Origin: an uncultured Gemmatimonadota bacterium
GTDB taxonomy: Bacteria > Gemmatimonadota > Gemmatimonadetes > Gemmatimonadales > GWC2-71-9
Length of the DNA: 8,248 nucleotides
Direction: 5' to 3'
NCBI GenBank assembly: GCA_913009915.1
Contig: CAJVYZ010000103.1
Location: 1-8,248 of the forward strand
This document shows, piece after piece, positions 1-6,117 of the stretch (the stretch's first letter is position 1; each line of letters begins with the position of its first letter). The position numbers and the translations under genes are program-made. The notes below the pieces were generated by a model. The model saw only the letters and a list, made by a program, of their open reading frames with translations, was not told the DNA's origin and searched no databases.

Positions 1-62
1 TTTTAATGATACGGCGACCACCGAGATCTACACTCTTTCCCTACACGACGCTCTTCCGATCT
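1..62 (+). other. Illumina P5/TruSeq adapter contamination at contig end
   Basis: Positions 5-62 match, base for base as I recall it, the 58-nt Illumina P5 flow-cell sequence joined to the TruSeq read-1 primer. It begins AATGATACGGCGACC and ends GCTCTTCCGATCT. Four T residues precede it. This is synthetic sequence and not part of the genome. Translated on the minus strand it gives the peptide SEERRVGKECRSRW, a signature of adapter read-through in protein databases. The genomic sequence begins at about 63. Confidence 0.98.
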
Positions 63-663
63 GTGCCAGGAGGTGTCCCAGCAATCCCATGCCGAAGTTC
101 GAATACTCGAACTCAGCACCGACGTCACGTAGGAGCGTATACCCTGAAAGGAAGGAGTACATCTGATCCACGGTGTAGTCCGCATACGGATTGGCCGTAT
201 CCGCTGGGATCAGGTTGCTCGGCAAACGAGGGAGGCCCGAAGTGTGGGTGGCCAGATCGGCCAGGGTGATCTGGCGGTCGTTGCCGGATGGCGCCGACAC
301 GGTCGGGGGGAGGTACTCGGTGATGGGATCGGTAAGCCGGATGTCTCCCCGAACGACCATGTCGGCCAGAATGGTGGTGGTGAACACCTTGGTGACCGAG
401 CCGATCTCGAACACGGTATGCTCATCGGGGGCCGCTCCGTCAGGAAGGAGGACACGCCCAAATCCGTAGTATCGTGAGCCGGATGAATCGATGATCCCTA
501 TTACGATGCCGACGTTGCGACCGGCTTCGATACGGTTGACGATGCTTCCCCGAACCTCGGCGGGTAGTCCATTCCCCTCGGCCGCCCCCTGGGCGATAGC
601 GCTGCCGGTCAGGGCTGTCCCGAGCAGGCCCAGCAAGGCCGGAGCGGCGTATTTGATGTTCAT
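63..663 (-). CDS. Exported serine beta-lactamase-family hydrolase (class C/PBP4-like fold), C-terminus missing
   Basis: The first ~200 residues of a penicillin-binding-protein-like serine hydrolase are present. Residues 1-24 form a signal peptide with an AIA|Q type I cleavage site, so export across the inner membrane is expected. The nucleophile motif is S89-V-T-K92 in EIGSVTKVFT. The family motifs LATHTSGLP (137-145) and Y187-S-N189 follow. The KTG-like third motif should lie further downstream and is missing because the adapter begins at 62; codon 201 already contains adapter bases. The ATG at 663 is preceded by GGGGAG (675-670). It overlaps the stop of the XRE gene as ATGA, which points to translational coupling. 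Members of this family include AmpC-type beta-lactamases, D-Ala-D-Ala carboxypeptidases, esterases and D-aminopeptidases. The sequence does not identify the substrate, and beta-lactam resistance should not be assumed. Confidence 0.9.
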
Positions 664-899
664 TGTGCACTCCCCGTGGAATTGGCCGGCAGGCCGTCCA
701 GCCGGAAAATCTCTTCTACCGGGACCGATAGGACCCGGGCCAGCTTGAGGGCGATAACCGTCGAAGGTACGAACACGCCGCGCTCGATGGTGTTGGCCGT
801 CTTTCGGGTCACACCGATGAGGTGGGCCAACTGCCCCTGGGTCAGGTCGCGCTCGGCGCGCAGGACCTTGAGCCGGTTGGCCGGTTCCGGATGTCCCAT
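660..899 (-). CDS. Small XRE-family helix-turn-helix regulator
   Basis: This is a complete 79-residue cytoplasmic DNA-binding protein. It is almost entirely one lambda-Cro/XRE HTH domain: NRLKVLRAERDLTQGQLAHL (8-27), then GVTRKTANTIERG with the recognition helix at about 29-40, then PSTVIALKLARVLSVPVEEIF. It resembles the compact YgzD-like XRE regulators that usually sit beside small membrane proteins. It lies 3 bp downstream of the membrane-protein stop and overlaps the hydrolase start by 4 bp, so it is the middle gene of an operon. The ATG at 899 is preceded by GGAG (915-912), at a rather long 12-nt spacing, so coupling to the upstream gene may matter. Autoregulation of the operon promoter is typical of such regulators but is an inference here. 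A longer reading frame from 906 in another register is an overlap shadow. Confidence 0.93.
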   Translation of the reverse strand: MGHPEPANRLKVLRAERDLTQGQLAHLIGVTRKTANTIERGVFVPSTVIALKLARVLSVPVEEIFRLDGLPANSTGSAQ

Positions 900-902
900 G
901 GC

Positions 903-1340
903 TCAATCCAGCTCCAGGTAGGGGAACCGCCCGATGGGTACCGTCACCGCCACGACGATGAGTCCCTGAAGGACGCCCCCGGCCAGGAGTTCCATCCCCA
1001 TCGACAAGGCCCGTAGCAGGGCCAGGATTCCAATGATGCTTATCAGGCCAAAGGAGCCCGCCTCGAGTCGATTGTGCCTCACCCGCTCGTCATTCACCAC
1101 CCGCGATACCTCCGGATCCCGGCAGATGCGCTTGTTCAGGCGCCACCAGCGCCACATGAAGAAGACGAAGGCTACAGCCCCGACCACAGTCACGACCGCA
1201 AGAACCGTGGTGAGCCAACCGGGCATGCTGGCCGGCTCGAATGCTTCGATTACCTGGGGTAGCTGCCAGGCGTTCCAGGCTGCCAGAAACCCTATCAGGA
1301 AACGATTTCGCTCCTGGACCAACGTCTCGATCTCGTTCAC
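903..1340 (-). CDS. Small multi-pass membrane protein, first gene of the XRE/hydrolase operon
   Basis: This is a 145-residue protein read from a GTG at 1340. It has three clear hydrophobic segments (about 42-63, 94-114 and 117-136) and a weaker N-terminal one (about 12-30). A basic/charged cytoplasmic-looking stretch around 64-92 contains DPEVSRVVNDERVRHNR. The NDERVRxNxxEAG segment recalls the DUF2178-type small membrane proteins that often pair with XRE regulators, but I cannot assign a family firmly. I chose GTG because GGGGAAAGGG lies 6 nt upstream (1356-1347). In-frame starts further upstream (ATG 1382, TTG 1433) run into AT-rich, promoter-like DNA. Starting at ATG 1382 would add 14 residues. 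A role as signal input or partner for the adjacent regulator is inferred from context only. Confidence 0.78.
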   Translation of the reverse strand: MNEIETLVQERNRFLIGFLAAWNAWQLPQVIEAFEPASMPGWLTTVLAVVTVVGAVAFVFFMWRWWRLNKRICRDPEVSRVVNDERVRHNRLEAGSFGLISIIGILALLRALSMGMELLAGGVLQGLIVVAVTVPIGRFPYLELD

Positions 1341-1400
1341 GTTCGGCCCTTTCCCCAAGTAAGTGGAGTAACCCTGTCGCATCAAATAGTATCGCTTAGG

Positions 1401-1432
1401 TGACAATTTATAACCTTTATTACTCTTTGTCA
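1401..1432. repeat. Inverted repeat TGACAA-N20-TTGTCA, possible operator over the promoter
   Basis: On the minus strand TGACAA (1432-1427) and TTGTCA (1406-1401) are exact inverted copies separated by 20 bp. One further matching pair lies just outside a single mismatch. One arm overlaps the putative -35 box and the other follows the -10 region. This is where a repressor such as the operon's own XRE protein might bind. Arms of 6 bp can occur by chance, so this is only a candidate. Confidence 0.35.
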
Positions 1433-1433
1433 A
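1405..1433 (-). promoter_or_regulatory. Candidate sigma-70-type promoter for the leftward operon
   Basis: Read on the minus strand, a perfect TTGACA lies at 1433-1428. It is followed by TAAATT (1410-1405, 17-bp spacer) or by the better match TATAAA (1412-1407, but with a short 15-bp spacer). The transcript would start some 50-60 nt before the GTG at 1340. The AT-rich composition in an otherwise GC-rich contig supports a regulatory role. No start site has been measured, and the compromise between -10 quality and spacing keeps confidence moderate. Confidence 0.45.
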
Positions 1434-1590
1434 CCTCTGTTCCCTGCGCCCGATCAGGCAGCTGACCCGGGGCTCATCGATGCCCGTCTGTTAGACGCCG
1501 CCTGCCAGATCCCTTACCCGAGTCACCCGGGCCGAGTATCTTTCAGGTTCGCCCAATCGTCCGTACCGACACCCCTAGCTCACGCTATCT

Positions 1591-3720
1591 ATGGTAATAC
1601 CAACGGTTTCCGATCAGGCCACCCGTGCGGCCCAACTCGAAAAGGCCGACCTCCTCGACCTGTTCCGCCTGATGTTTCTCTCCCGGGCGCTGGACGACAA
1701 GGAAATTCAACTCAAGCGGCAGAACAAGATTTTTTTCCAGATATCCGCGGCGGGCCATGAGGCCGTCCTGGCCGCCGCGTCGAAGGTATTCCGCCCGTCT
1801 TACGATTGGTTCTACACCTACTATCGCGACCGGACGCTGTGCCTGGGCCTGGGGATGACGGCGACCGAGCAACTGCTGTCGGCGGTGGGCGCCGCCGACG
1901 ATCCCAACTCCGGCGGCCGTCAGATGCCGTCCCACTGGGGCCACAAGGACCTCAACATCGTCAGCTCGTCCAGCCCCACGGGGACCCAGTTTCTCCAGGC
2001 AGTGGGCTGCGCCGAGGCCTGGCTGCGCTACAGCCAGAATGACCAGATAGAAGACCGCGCCGATGTGATGCACGACGACGAGGTGGTCCTGGTGACGTCG
2101 GGCGACGGCACCACCTCCGAGGGTGAGTTCTGGGAGTCGCTCAACAGCGCCTGCAATCTCAAGCTTCCGGTGGTCTACCTCATCGAGGACAACGGCTACG
2201 CCATCTCGGTGCCGGTCGAGGTGAACACCGCCGGCGGCTCCATCTCCAAGTTGGTGGCCGGGTTCCCCAATCTGAAGATCATCGAGGTGGACGGCTGCGA
2301 TCCGCTCGTCTCCTACGACGCGCTTGCCGAGGCCGCCGAGTGGGCTCGGCGGCGGCAGGGCCCGGCCCTGGTGCACGCCCAGGTGATCCGGCCCTACTCG
2401 CACTCGTTATCGGATGATGAGGCGCACTACCGCTCCACCGATGAGCGGAGCGCCGACGCAGAGCGTGATCCCGTGATCACGTTCCCCGCTTACTTGATGG
2501 CTGAAGGAATCGCCACGGAGGCCGAACTCGATCGCATTCGTGAGGAGGTGGCCGAAGAAGTCGCCGTGGCCACCGACACGGCGTTGGCCTCACCGCAGCC
2601 GGCCGGCGACACGGTGTACCACAACGTCTACTCGCCGGACGTCGATCCCACGTCCGAGCAGTTCGACACGGAGGAAGACCCGAAATACAGCGGCAATCCG
2701 ACCACGATGGTGGACCTGATCAACGTCTGCCTCAGAGACGAAATGCGGCGCGACCCCCGCGTGCTGGTTTTCGGCGAGGACGTCGCCGACATCAGCCGCG
2801 AGGAGTATCTCGACGACGTCAAGGGCAAGGGCGGGGTCTTCAAGGTGACGTGGGGCCTGCAGAAGGAGTTCGGCGCGGGGCGGGTCTACAATTCTCCCCT
2901 GGCCGAAGCCAATATCGTGGGCCGGGCCATCGGGCTCGCCACCCGAGGGTTCAAGCCGGTGGTGGAGATCCAGTTCTTCGACTATATCTGGCCCGCCTAC
3001 ATGCAGATCCGCAACGAGTTGGCTCTGCTCCGCTGGCGCTCCAACGGCGACTTTGCCGCGCCCGTCGTAGTGCGCGCGACCTACGGCGGCTACCTGAAGG
3101 GCGGGTCGATATATCACTCGCAGACCGGAGCGTCGTTGTTCACCGCCATTCCCGGTCTGCGGGTAGTGTGCCCGGCAACGGCCCTCGACGCCAACGGCCT
3201 GTTGCGGACCGCCATTCGCTGCGACGATCCCGTGTTGATGCTGGAGCACAAGCATCTCTACCGCCAGACGTACAACAAGTCCGCCAACCCGGGCCCCAAT
3301 TTCATGGTGCCGTTCGGCAAGGCCCGCATCGTGCGCCCGGGGACCGACGTGACGGTAGTGACCTACGGGGCCGTGGTGCAGCGAGCCATCACCGCTGCCA
3401 CCAAGGCCGAGGAGGAGCACGGCATCAGCACCGAGGTCATCGACCTGCGCTCCCTGTCCCCGGTAGACTGGGACACGATCTACCAATCCGCCCGCAAGAC
3501 CAACAAGGTGATCGTTGCCTACGAAGACTCCTTGTCCTGGGGCTACGGCGCCGAGTTGGCCGCACGGCTGGCGGACGAGTGTTTCACCTGGCTCGACGCC
3601 CCCGTCAAGCGCGTGGCAGCGATCGATACTTTCGTGGCCTATGCACCGCAACTGGAGGACGTCATCCTGCCGCAGGTGGCGGATCTGCAGGCGGCGATTG
3701 TCGAGCAGGCGGGGTTTTAG
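1591..3720 (+). CDS. Fused alpha-beta 2-oxoacid dehydrogenase E1 component (branched-chain type likely)
   Basis: This single 709-residue chain carries both halves of a thiamine-diphosphate E1 that decarboxylates a 2-oxoacid and passes the acyl group to the lipoyl domain of E2. The E1-alpha part (about 20-340) has [10 protein letters not shown] (50-59), YYRDR (77-81) and the TPP motif GDG (171-173)...N201. It also has the loop [13 protein letters not shown] (270-282), which resembles the branched-chain E1 phosphorylation-loop region. A linker (about 340-368) leads to E1-beta (about 370-709), with LVFGEDV (392-398), the catalytic-type Glu439 in [10 protein letters not shown], and His509 in YHSQTG. 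In most bacteria the two halves are separate genes. The fusion is known from several phyla, and branched-chain substrates are the likeliest by resemblance. No E2 or E3 gene is in the window. The ATG at 1591 has no Shine-Dalgarno sequence, and no better start is in frame. Both active-site halves look intact. Confidence 0.93.
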   Translation: MVIPTVSDQATRAAQLEKADLLDLFRLMFLSRALDDKEIQLKRQNKIFFQISAAGHEAVLAAASKVFRPSYDWFYTYYRDRTLCLGLGMTATEQLLSAVGAADDPNSGGRQMPSHWGHKDLNIVSSSSPTGTQFLQAVGCAEAWLRYSQNDQIEDRADVMHDDEVVLVTSGDGTTSEGEFWESLNSACNLKLPVVYLIEDNGYAISVPVEVNTAGGSISKLVAGFPNLKIIEVDGCDPLVSYDALAEAAEWARRRQGPALVHAQVIRPYSHSLSDDEAHYRSTDERSADAERDPVITFPAYLMAEGIATEAELDRIREEVAEEVAVATDTALASPQPAGDTVYHNVYSPDVDPTSEQFDTEEDPKYSGNPTTMVDLINVCLRDEMRRDPRVLVFGEDVADISREEYLDDVKGKGGVFKVTWGLQKEFGAGRVYNSPLAEANIVGRAIGLATRGFKPVVEIQFFDYIWPAYMQIRNELALLRWRSNGDFAAPVVVRATYGGYLKGGSIYHSQTGASLFTAIPGLRVVCPATALDANGLLRTAIRCDDPVLMLEHKHLYRQTYNKSANPGPNFMVPFGKARIVRPGTDVTVVTYGAVVQRAITAATKAEEEHGISTEVIDLRSLSPVDWDTIYQSARKTNKVIVAYEDSLSWGYGAELAARLADECFTWLDAPVKRVAAIDTFVAYAPQLEDVILPQVADLQAAIVEQAGF

Positions 3721-3825
3721 CGGTCAGCGGTCAGCGGTCAGCCGTCAGCCGATAGCCGATAGCCGATAGCCGATAGCCGATAGCTGACAGCCGACAGCCG
3801 ACAGCCGACAGCCGACAGCTCCTAG
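3721..3825 (+). repeat. Three-block heptanucleotide tandem array between convergent genes
   Basis: Fifteen consecutive 7-bp units start at the base after the E1 stop codon and run into the kinase stop codon (3824-3822). They come in blocks: CGGTCAG x3 (3721-3741), CCGTCAG x1, CCGATAG x5 (3749-3783), CTGACAG x1, CCGACAG x4 (3791-3818), and a degenerate CTCCTAG (3819-3825). The consensus is roughly C-S-G-W-Y-A-G. The period of 7 does not keep a reading frame. GTCAGC in the first block can pair with the single GCTGAC at 3783-3788, giving a weak 6-bp stem, but there is no T-tract, so this is not a standard terminator. Confidence 0.95.
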
Positions 3826-5753
3826 CTCCTCAGCACGTCCCTCACCTCACCCACCGCATCGATCGCATTGTCCACGTCACGCGACAACGAGCGCGCCTGT
3901 TGCGTCGCCTGGGTCAGGTCGCCCAGCACCTCCTGCATGTTGGCCGACTTGAGGCGCAGTAGATCGAACCGCACGTTTTGCATTGCCAGCACGCAGGACT
4001 CGAGATTGCGGGACGTCTTCCGCCGCCGTTTGTCTAATTCCTTGATGGAGTCTCGTTGCCGTTGCAGCAGACTCATCCGGCGCTCATGATCTTCGTCGTC
4101 CGGGTCGCCCTCCAACGAAGCCATCCGGTCTTCGACCCGTCTCAGTTCGCGCGGGTCGACCTGGTTCTCCAGTTCGACCAGGGTCAGTGCCAGGTATTGC
4201 GCCCGCTGGTACAGACCGTCGACCGTCTTTACCACGTCCGGCAGCAGGTTGCGCTCCGACGCCGGCATACTCTCCAGTTGCTTACTGATGGCGCCGCGGT
4301 CGCGCTCCATCTGCAGCAACGTTTCGGCGTGGGCGCCGAATTCCTGTACGGTCGGGCGGCCCAGCCGGGGGAGACCCTTGCCCTTGCTCGTTGCCAGTTG
4401 GTGCTCCACCGAACCCGGTGCCGGCGACCGGCGCAGGACGTCACGCCAACTGTACCCCGCCTGCCAGACTTTGGCGTAGTTGGACAACAGTCCGACGCCC
4501 CAGATAGCAGCGGGAAAAATGAACCACGGTGGGTCCAGTTGCGTGGTGGCGACGTTCAGCAGGAACAACCCGCCGTTGACCGATGCCCATGCCGCGAACT
4601 GGGCCCGGGTCCGTTGCACGATCTTGGGCTCCCCGGTGTCACGGACGAGCTTGTTCTTTTCCTGCTCCTCGTCCCACGACCGCCGCCGCGGAGATTTCTT
4701 ATGGGTGGCGGAGCGGCGGACCGGTAGTTGCCGGTCGGATACCGAGCGGCGACGGGGCCGCTCGCCCCCCCCCGGGCGGGTGCGTTCGCGCACGGGCCGC
4801 CGGGCTTGGCCGGTGCTGCGTGCCCCCCGTCGCACCGGTCGCTGGGGGCGCTCGGCTCCCTTCCACCCCAGGCCCGTAGGTTGATAGCCGGTAACCTTCC
4901 GGTTTTCCAACGCTCGCTGGAGGGATTCGGCCGTGGGCCAACGGTTCTGCGGATCCTTTTCCAGACACCGGGCGATGGCCATCGCCAGGTCCTCCGGCAC
5001 GTCGCGGCGGGATCCTGTCACCAATGGTGCCGGTTCGGTAATCTGCTTCATCAGGATGCCGGCCACATTGGGCGCCTTGAACGGCACCTTGCCGGTAACC
5101 ATCTGGTAGGCGCAGATGCCTAGACTATAGATGTCGGACCGTCCGTCGATGTCTCTTTCGCCGGCGGCCTGCTCCGGGCTCATGTAGGATGGTGTGCCGA
5201 TGGCCACACCAGCCCCGGTCAATGTGGCGCCGGACGCGCCGGACAACGCCTTGGCGATCCCGAAGTCGGTTACCATGACTCGGCCGCGGGTCCCCTCGAG
5301 CAGGATGTTGTCCGGTTTGATGTCCCTGTGCACGATGTCTACCGCGTGCGCCGCGCTGAGCGCGTCGGCCGTTTCCTTCATGATGCGCCGCACTTCGTCG
5401 AGCGGGAGTTGCCGGTGACCCTTGAGCCGGTGCGACAACGGCTCCCCGTCCACCAGCCCCATCACGAAATAGACCAGACCCTCGCCTTCACCAACGGTGT
5501 GAATGGGGACGATGTGCGGATGCGACAGCCGGGCCGCGGTTTGAGCCTCGCGGGTGAACCGTTCGCGGATCTCTTGCTGAAACGCCAACTCTGGCGGCAG
5601 AACCTTGATGGCCACCCGGCGTTTCAACCGGTCATCGCGCGCACGGTAAACGACACCCATGCCCCCACGGCCGATCTCGCCCTCGATAGTGAAGGAGCCG
5701 TGCAGCGCCCTCGCAAGGCGGCCGGGAAGACTATTGTCGTTTGATTCGGTCAT
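3822..5753 (-). CDS. Transmembrane PknB-type Ser/Thr protein kinase with 2TM and coiled-coil C-terminus
   Basis: This is a 643-residue Hanks-type kinase with all catalytic elements. It has the glycine loop GRGGMGVVY (28-36), VAIK with Lys50, HRDIKPDN (142-149, Asp144), DFG (163-165), an activation loop rich in Ser/Thr (171-190), and SPEQ (192-195) in the APE position. The kinase domain ends near 284. An Arg-rich, Pro/Gly-containing linker (about 300-360) follows. A two-helix hydrophobic module at about 386-426 (FAAWASVNGGLFLLN...PPWFIFPAAIWGVGLLSNY) matches the pattern of 2TM domains. Residues about 470-643 are charged and heptad-like, probably a long coiled coil. This region replaces the PASTA or WD40 sensors often found in such kinases. 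With two membrane passes, both kinase and coiled coil would face the cytoplasm (inference). The ATG at 5753 has no strong Shine-Dalgarno sequence. The gene is divergent from lon. Confidence 0.93.
   Translation of the reverse strand: MTESNDNSLPGRLARALHGSFTIEGEIGRGGMGVVYRARDDRLKRRVAIKVLPPELAFQQEIRERFTREAQTAARLSHPHIVPIHTVGEGEGLVYFVMGLVDGEPLSHRLKGHRQLPLDEVRRIMKETADALSAAHAVDIVHRDIKPDNILLEGTRGRVMVTDFGIAKALSGASGATLTGAGVAIGTPSYMSPEQAAGERDIDGRSDIYSLGICAYQMVTGKVPFKAPNVAGILMKQITEPAPLVTGSRRDVPEDLAMAIARCLEKDPQNRWPTAESLQRALENRKVTGYQPTGLGWKGAERPQRPVRRGARSTGQARRPVRERTRPGGGERPRRRSVSDRQLPVRRSATHKKSPRRRSWDEEQEKNKLVRDTGEPKIVQRTRAQFAAWASVNGGLFLLNVATTQLDPPWFIFPAAIWGVGLLSNYAKVWQAGYSWRDVLRRSPAPGSVEHQLATSKGKGLPRLGRPTVQEFGAHAETLLQMERDRGAISKQLESMPASERNLLPDVVKTVDGLYQRAQYLALTLVELENQVDPRELRRVEDRMASLEGDPDDEDHERRMSLLQRQRDSIKELDKRRRKTSRNLESCVLAMQNVRFDLLRLKSANMQEVLGDLTQATQQARSLSRDVDNAIDAVGEVRDVLRS
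4765..4773. repeat. C9/G9 homopolymer inside the kinase linker
   Basis: Nine consecutive C on the plus strand (G9 in the coding sense) encode part of the PGGG stretch in the Arg-rich linker, at about residues 327-330. The kinase domain before it and the 2TM domain after it are in the same frame, so the assembled length gives an intact protein. A one-base slip would separate the kinase domain from its membrane anchor. Confidence 0.95.
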
Positions 5754-5782
5754 TCGCGGTCGGTTTTCGAGTGGCTCGTGTC

Positions 5783-5802
5783 GGTTACCCGCTCGGGTAA
5801 CC
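5783..5802. promoter_or_regulatory. Perfect 9-bp-arm palindrome upstream of the kinase gene
   Basis: GGTTACCCG (5783-5791) and CGGGTAACC (5794-5802) are exact reverse complements with a CT centre. The element ends 29 bp before the kinase ATG. A 2-nt loop is too tight for an RNA hairpin with all pairs formed, so a dimeric protein operator is at least as likely as a 5'-UTR stem. The core CCCG/CGGG is shared with the palindrome near lon. Confidence 0.6.
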
Positions 5803-6063
5803 CCCTAATCTGTGTCGAGAGGGCTCGGGGGGCAACGATTGGGCCGCCGTGACGCTTCTTGGGCGGGGTATATCGGCAGGTTTGCCCCTGGCCCTGCCAG
5901 TGCGACGCGCCATATTGGCAGAAGATACCGGCCCCGAATCTCTGTGCGGCACCAGGCCCCGGCCCTGGTAGCCACTGGACAATGGCTTTTCTCCTGTTGG
6001 CGGGCCGCTCTTGCCCACCAGTGGTGCCGTGGCATATCGGGTGCATACTTGAGAGACGAACCC

Positions 6064-6084
6064 GTGTGCCCGAAACGGGCACAC
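6064..6084. promoter_or_regulatory. Perfect 9-bp-arm palindrome upstream of lon
   Basis: GTGTGCCCG (6064-6072) and CGGGCACAC (6076-6084) are exact reverse complements around AAA. The element ends 33 bp before the lon ATG. It is not followed by a T-tract, so it is not an intrinsic terminator. It does not match the CIRCE (TTAGCACTC-N9-GAGTGCTAA) or HAIR (CTTGAGT-N7-ACTCAAG) heat-shock operators. It could be an operator or a structured leader just before the ribosome-binding site. Confidence 0.6.
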
Positions 6085-6097
6085 CTGATTCGGCGTT

Positions 6098-6113
6098 ATG
6101 AGGAGTGATGAGG
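6098..6113 (+). promoter_or_regulatory. Doubled ribosome-binding region before lon
   Basis: The hexamer ATGAGG occurs twice (6098-6103 and 6108-6113) just before the lon start. It supplies AGGAG (6101-6105), 12 nt from the ATG at 6118, and GAGG (6110-6113), 4 nt from it. Both spacings are off the usual 5-9 nt. The first site sits better for an out-of-frame ATG, and each repeat itself contains an ATG. This leaves a small doubt about the exact lon start. Confidence 0.5.
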
Positions 6114-6117
6114 CCAT

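Larger units (their letters stand above)
1341..1590. other. Divergent intergenic region between membrane-protein operon and E1 gene
   Basis: These 250 bp separate the leftward operon from the rightward dehydrogenase gene. The part at about 1380-1434 is strikingly AT-rich for this contig and carries the promoter-like and inverted-repeat elements listed separately. The part at about 1435-1590 is GC-rich. I found no RNA gene, terminator hairpin or convincing -35/-10 pair for the E1 gene in it. There is also no Shine-Dalgarno sequence immediately before the E1 ATG. Confidence 0.6.
5754..6117. other. Divergent kinase/lon intergenic region
   Basis: This 364-bp noncoding stretch lies between two divergently transcribed genes. 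Besides the two 9-bp-arm palindromes listed separately, it contains weaker inverted repeats. These are CTGCCA-N16-TGGCAG (5894-5921), ACCAGG-N7-CCTGGT (5951-5969) and CACCA-G-TGGTG (6016-6026). I saw no convincing consensus promoter. CTTGAG at 6048-6053, followed 15 bp later by CCCGAAAC, is a weak heat-shock-like arrangement. Open frames across it have no recognisable product. Confidence 0.6.

Noticed and set aside
28..906. 292-residue minus-strand frame covering the hydrolase and upstream sequence
   Set aside because: Its N-terminal 81 residues are an out-of-frame reading of the XRE gene and its C-terminus is adapter. The signal peptide and SD show that the real start is at 663.
903..1433. 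Longer version of the membrane protein starting at TTG 1433 or ATG 1382
   Set aside because: The extra residues come from AT-rich promoter-like DNA containing TTGACA. The GTG at 1340 has a better ribosome-binding site. ATG 1382 remains a minor alternative.
1585..2403. 272-residue minus-strand open frame
   Set aside because: It is antisense to the well-supported E1-alpha coding region and is a typical GC-rich shadow with no recognisable domain.
2590..3651. 353-residue minus-strand open frame
   Set aside because: It is antisense to E1-beta and has the His/Val/Gly-rich composition of a shadow frame.
2850..3755. 301-residue plus-strand open frame
   Set aside because: It is a frame-shifted reading of the E1-beta region, Arg-rich and without domains, running out into the heptad array.
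3723..3788. Intrinsic terminator formed by GTCAGC/GCTGAC in the heptad array
   Set aside because: The 6-bp stem has a loop of at least 33 nt and no T-tract on either strand.
3721..3825. CRISPR-like repeat array
   Set aside because: The units are contiguous 7-mers without spacers, and no cas genes are present.
4056..4727. 223-residue plus-strand open frame opposite the kinase
   Set aside because: It is antisense to the kinase 2TM/coiled-coil region, has no start signals and no family resemblance.
6048..6076. Heat-shock sigma-32 promoter for lon (CTTGAG-N15-CCCGAAAC)
   Set aside because: The -10 element is a poor match to CCCCATNT and overlaps the palindrome. I cannot support it as a feature from sequence alone.
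5812..6108. 98-residue plus-strand frame in the kinase/lon intergenic region
   Set aside because: It has an Arg/Trp/Cys-rich composition, no SD and no recognisable domain, and it crosses the palindrome near lon. Noncoding is likelier.
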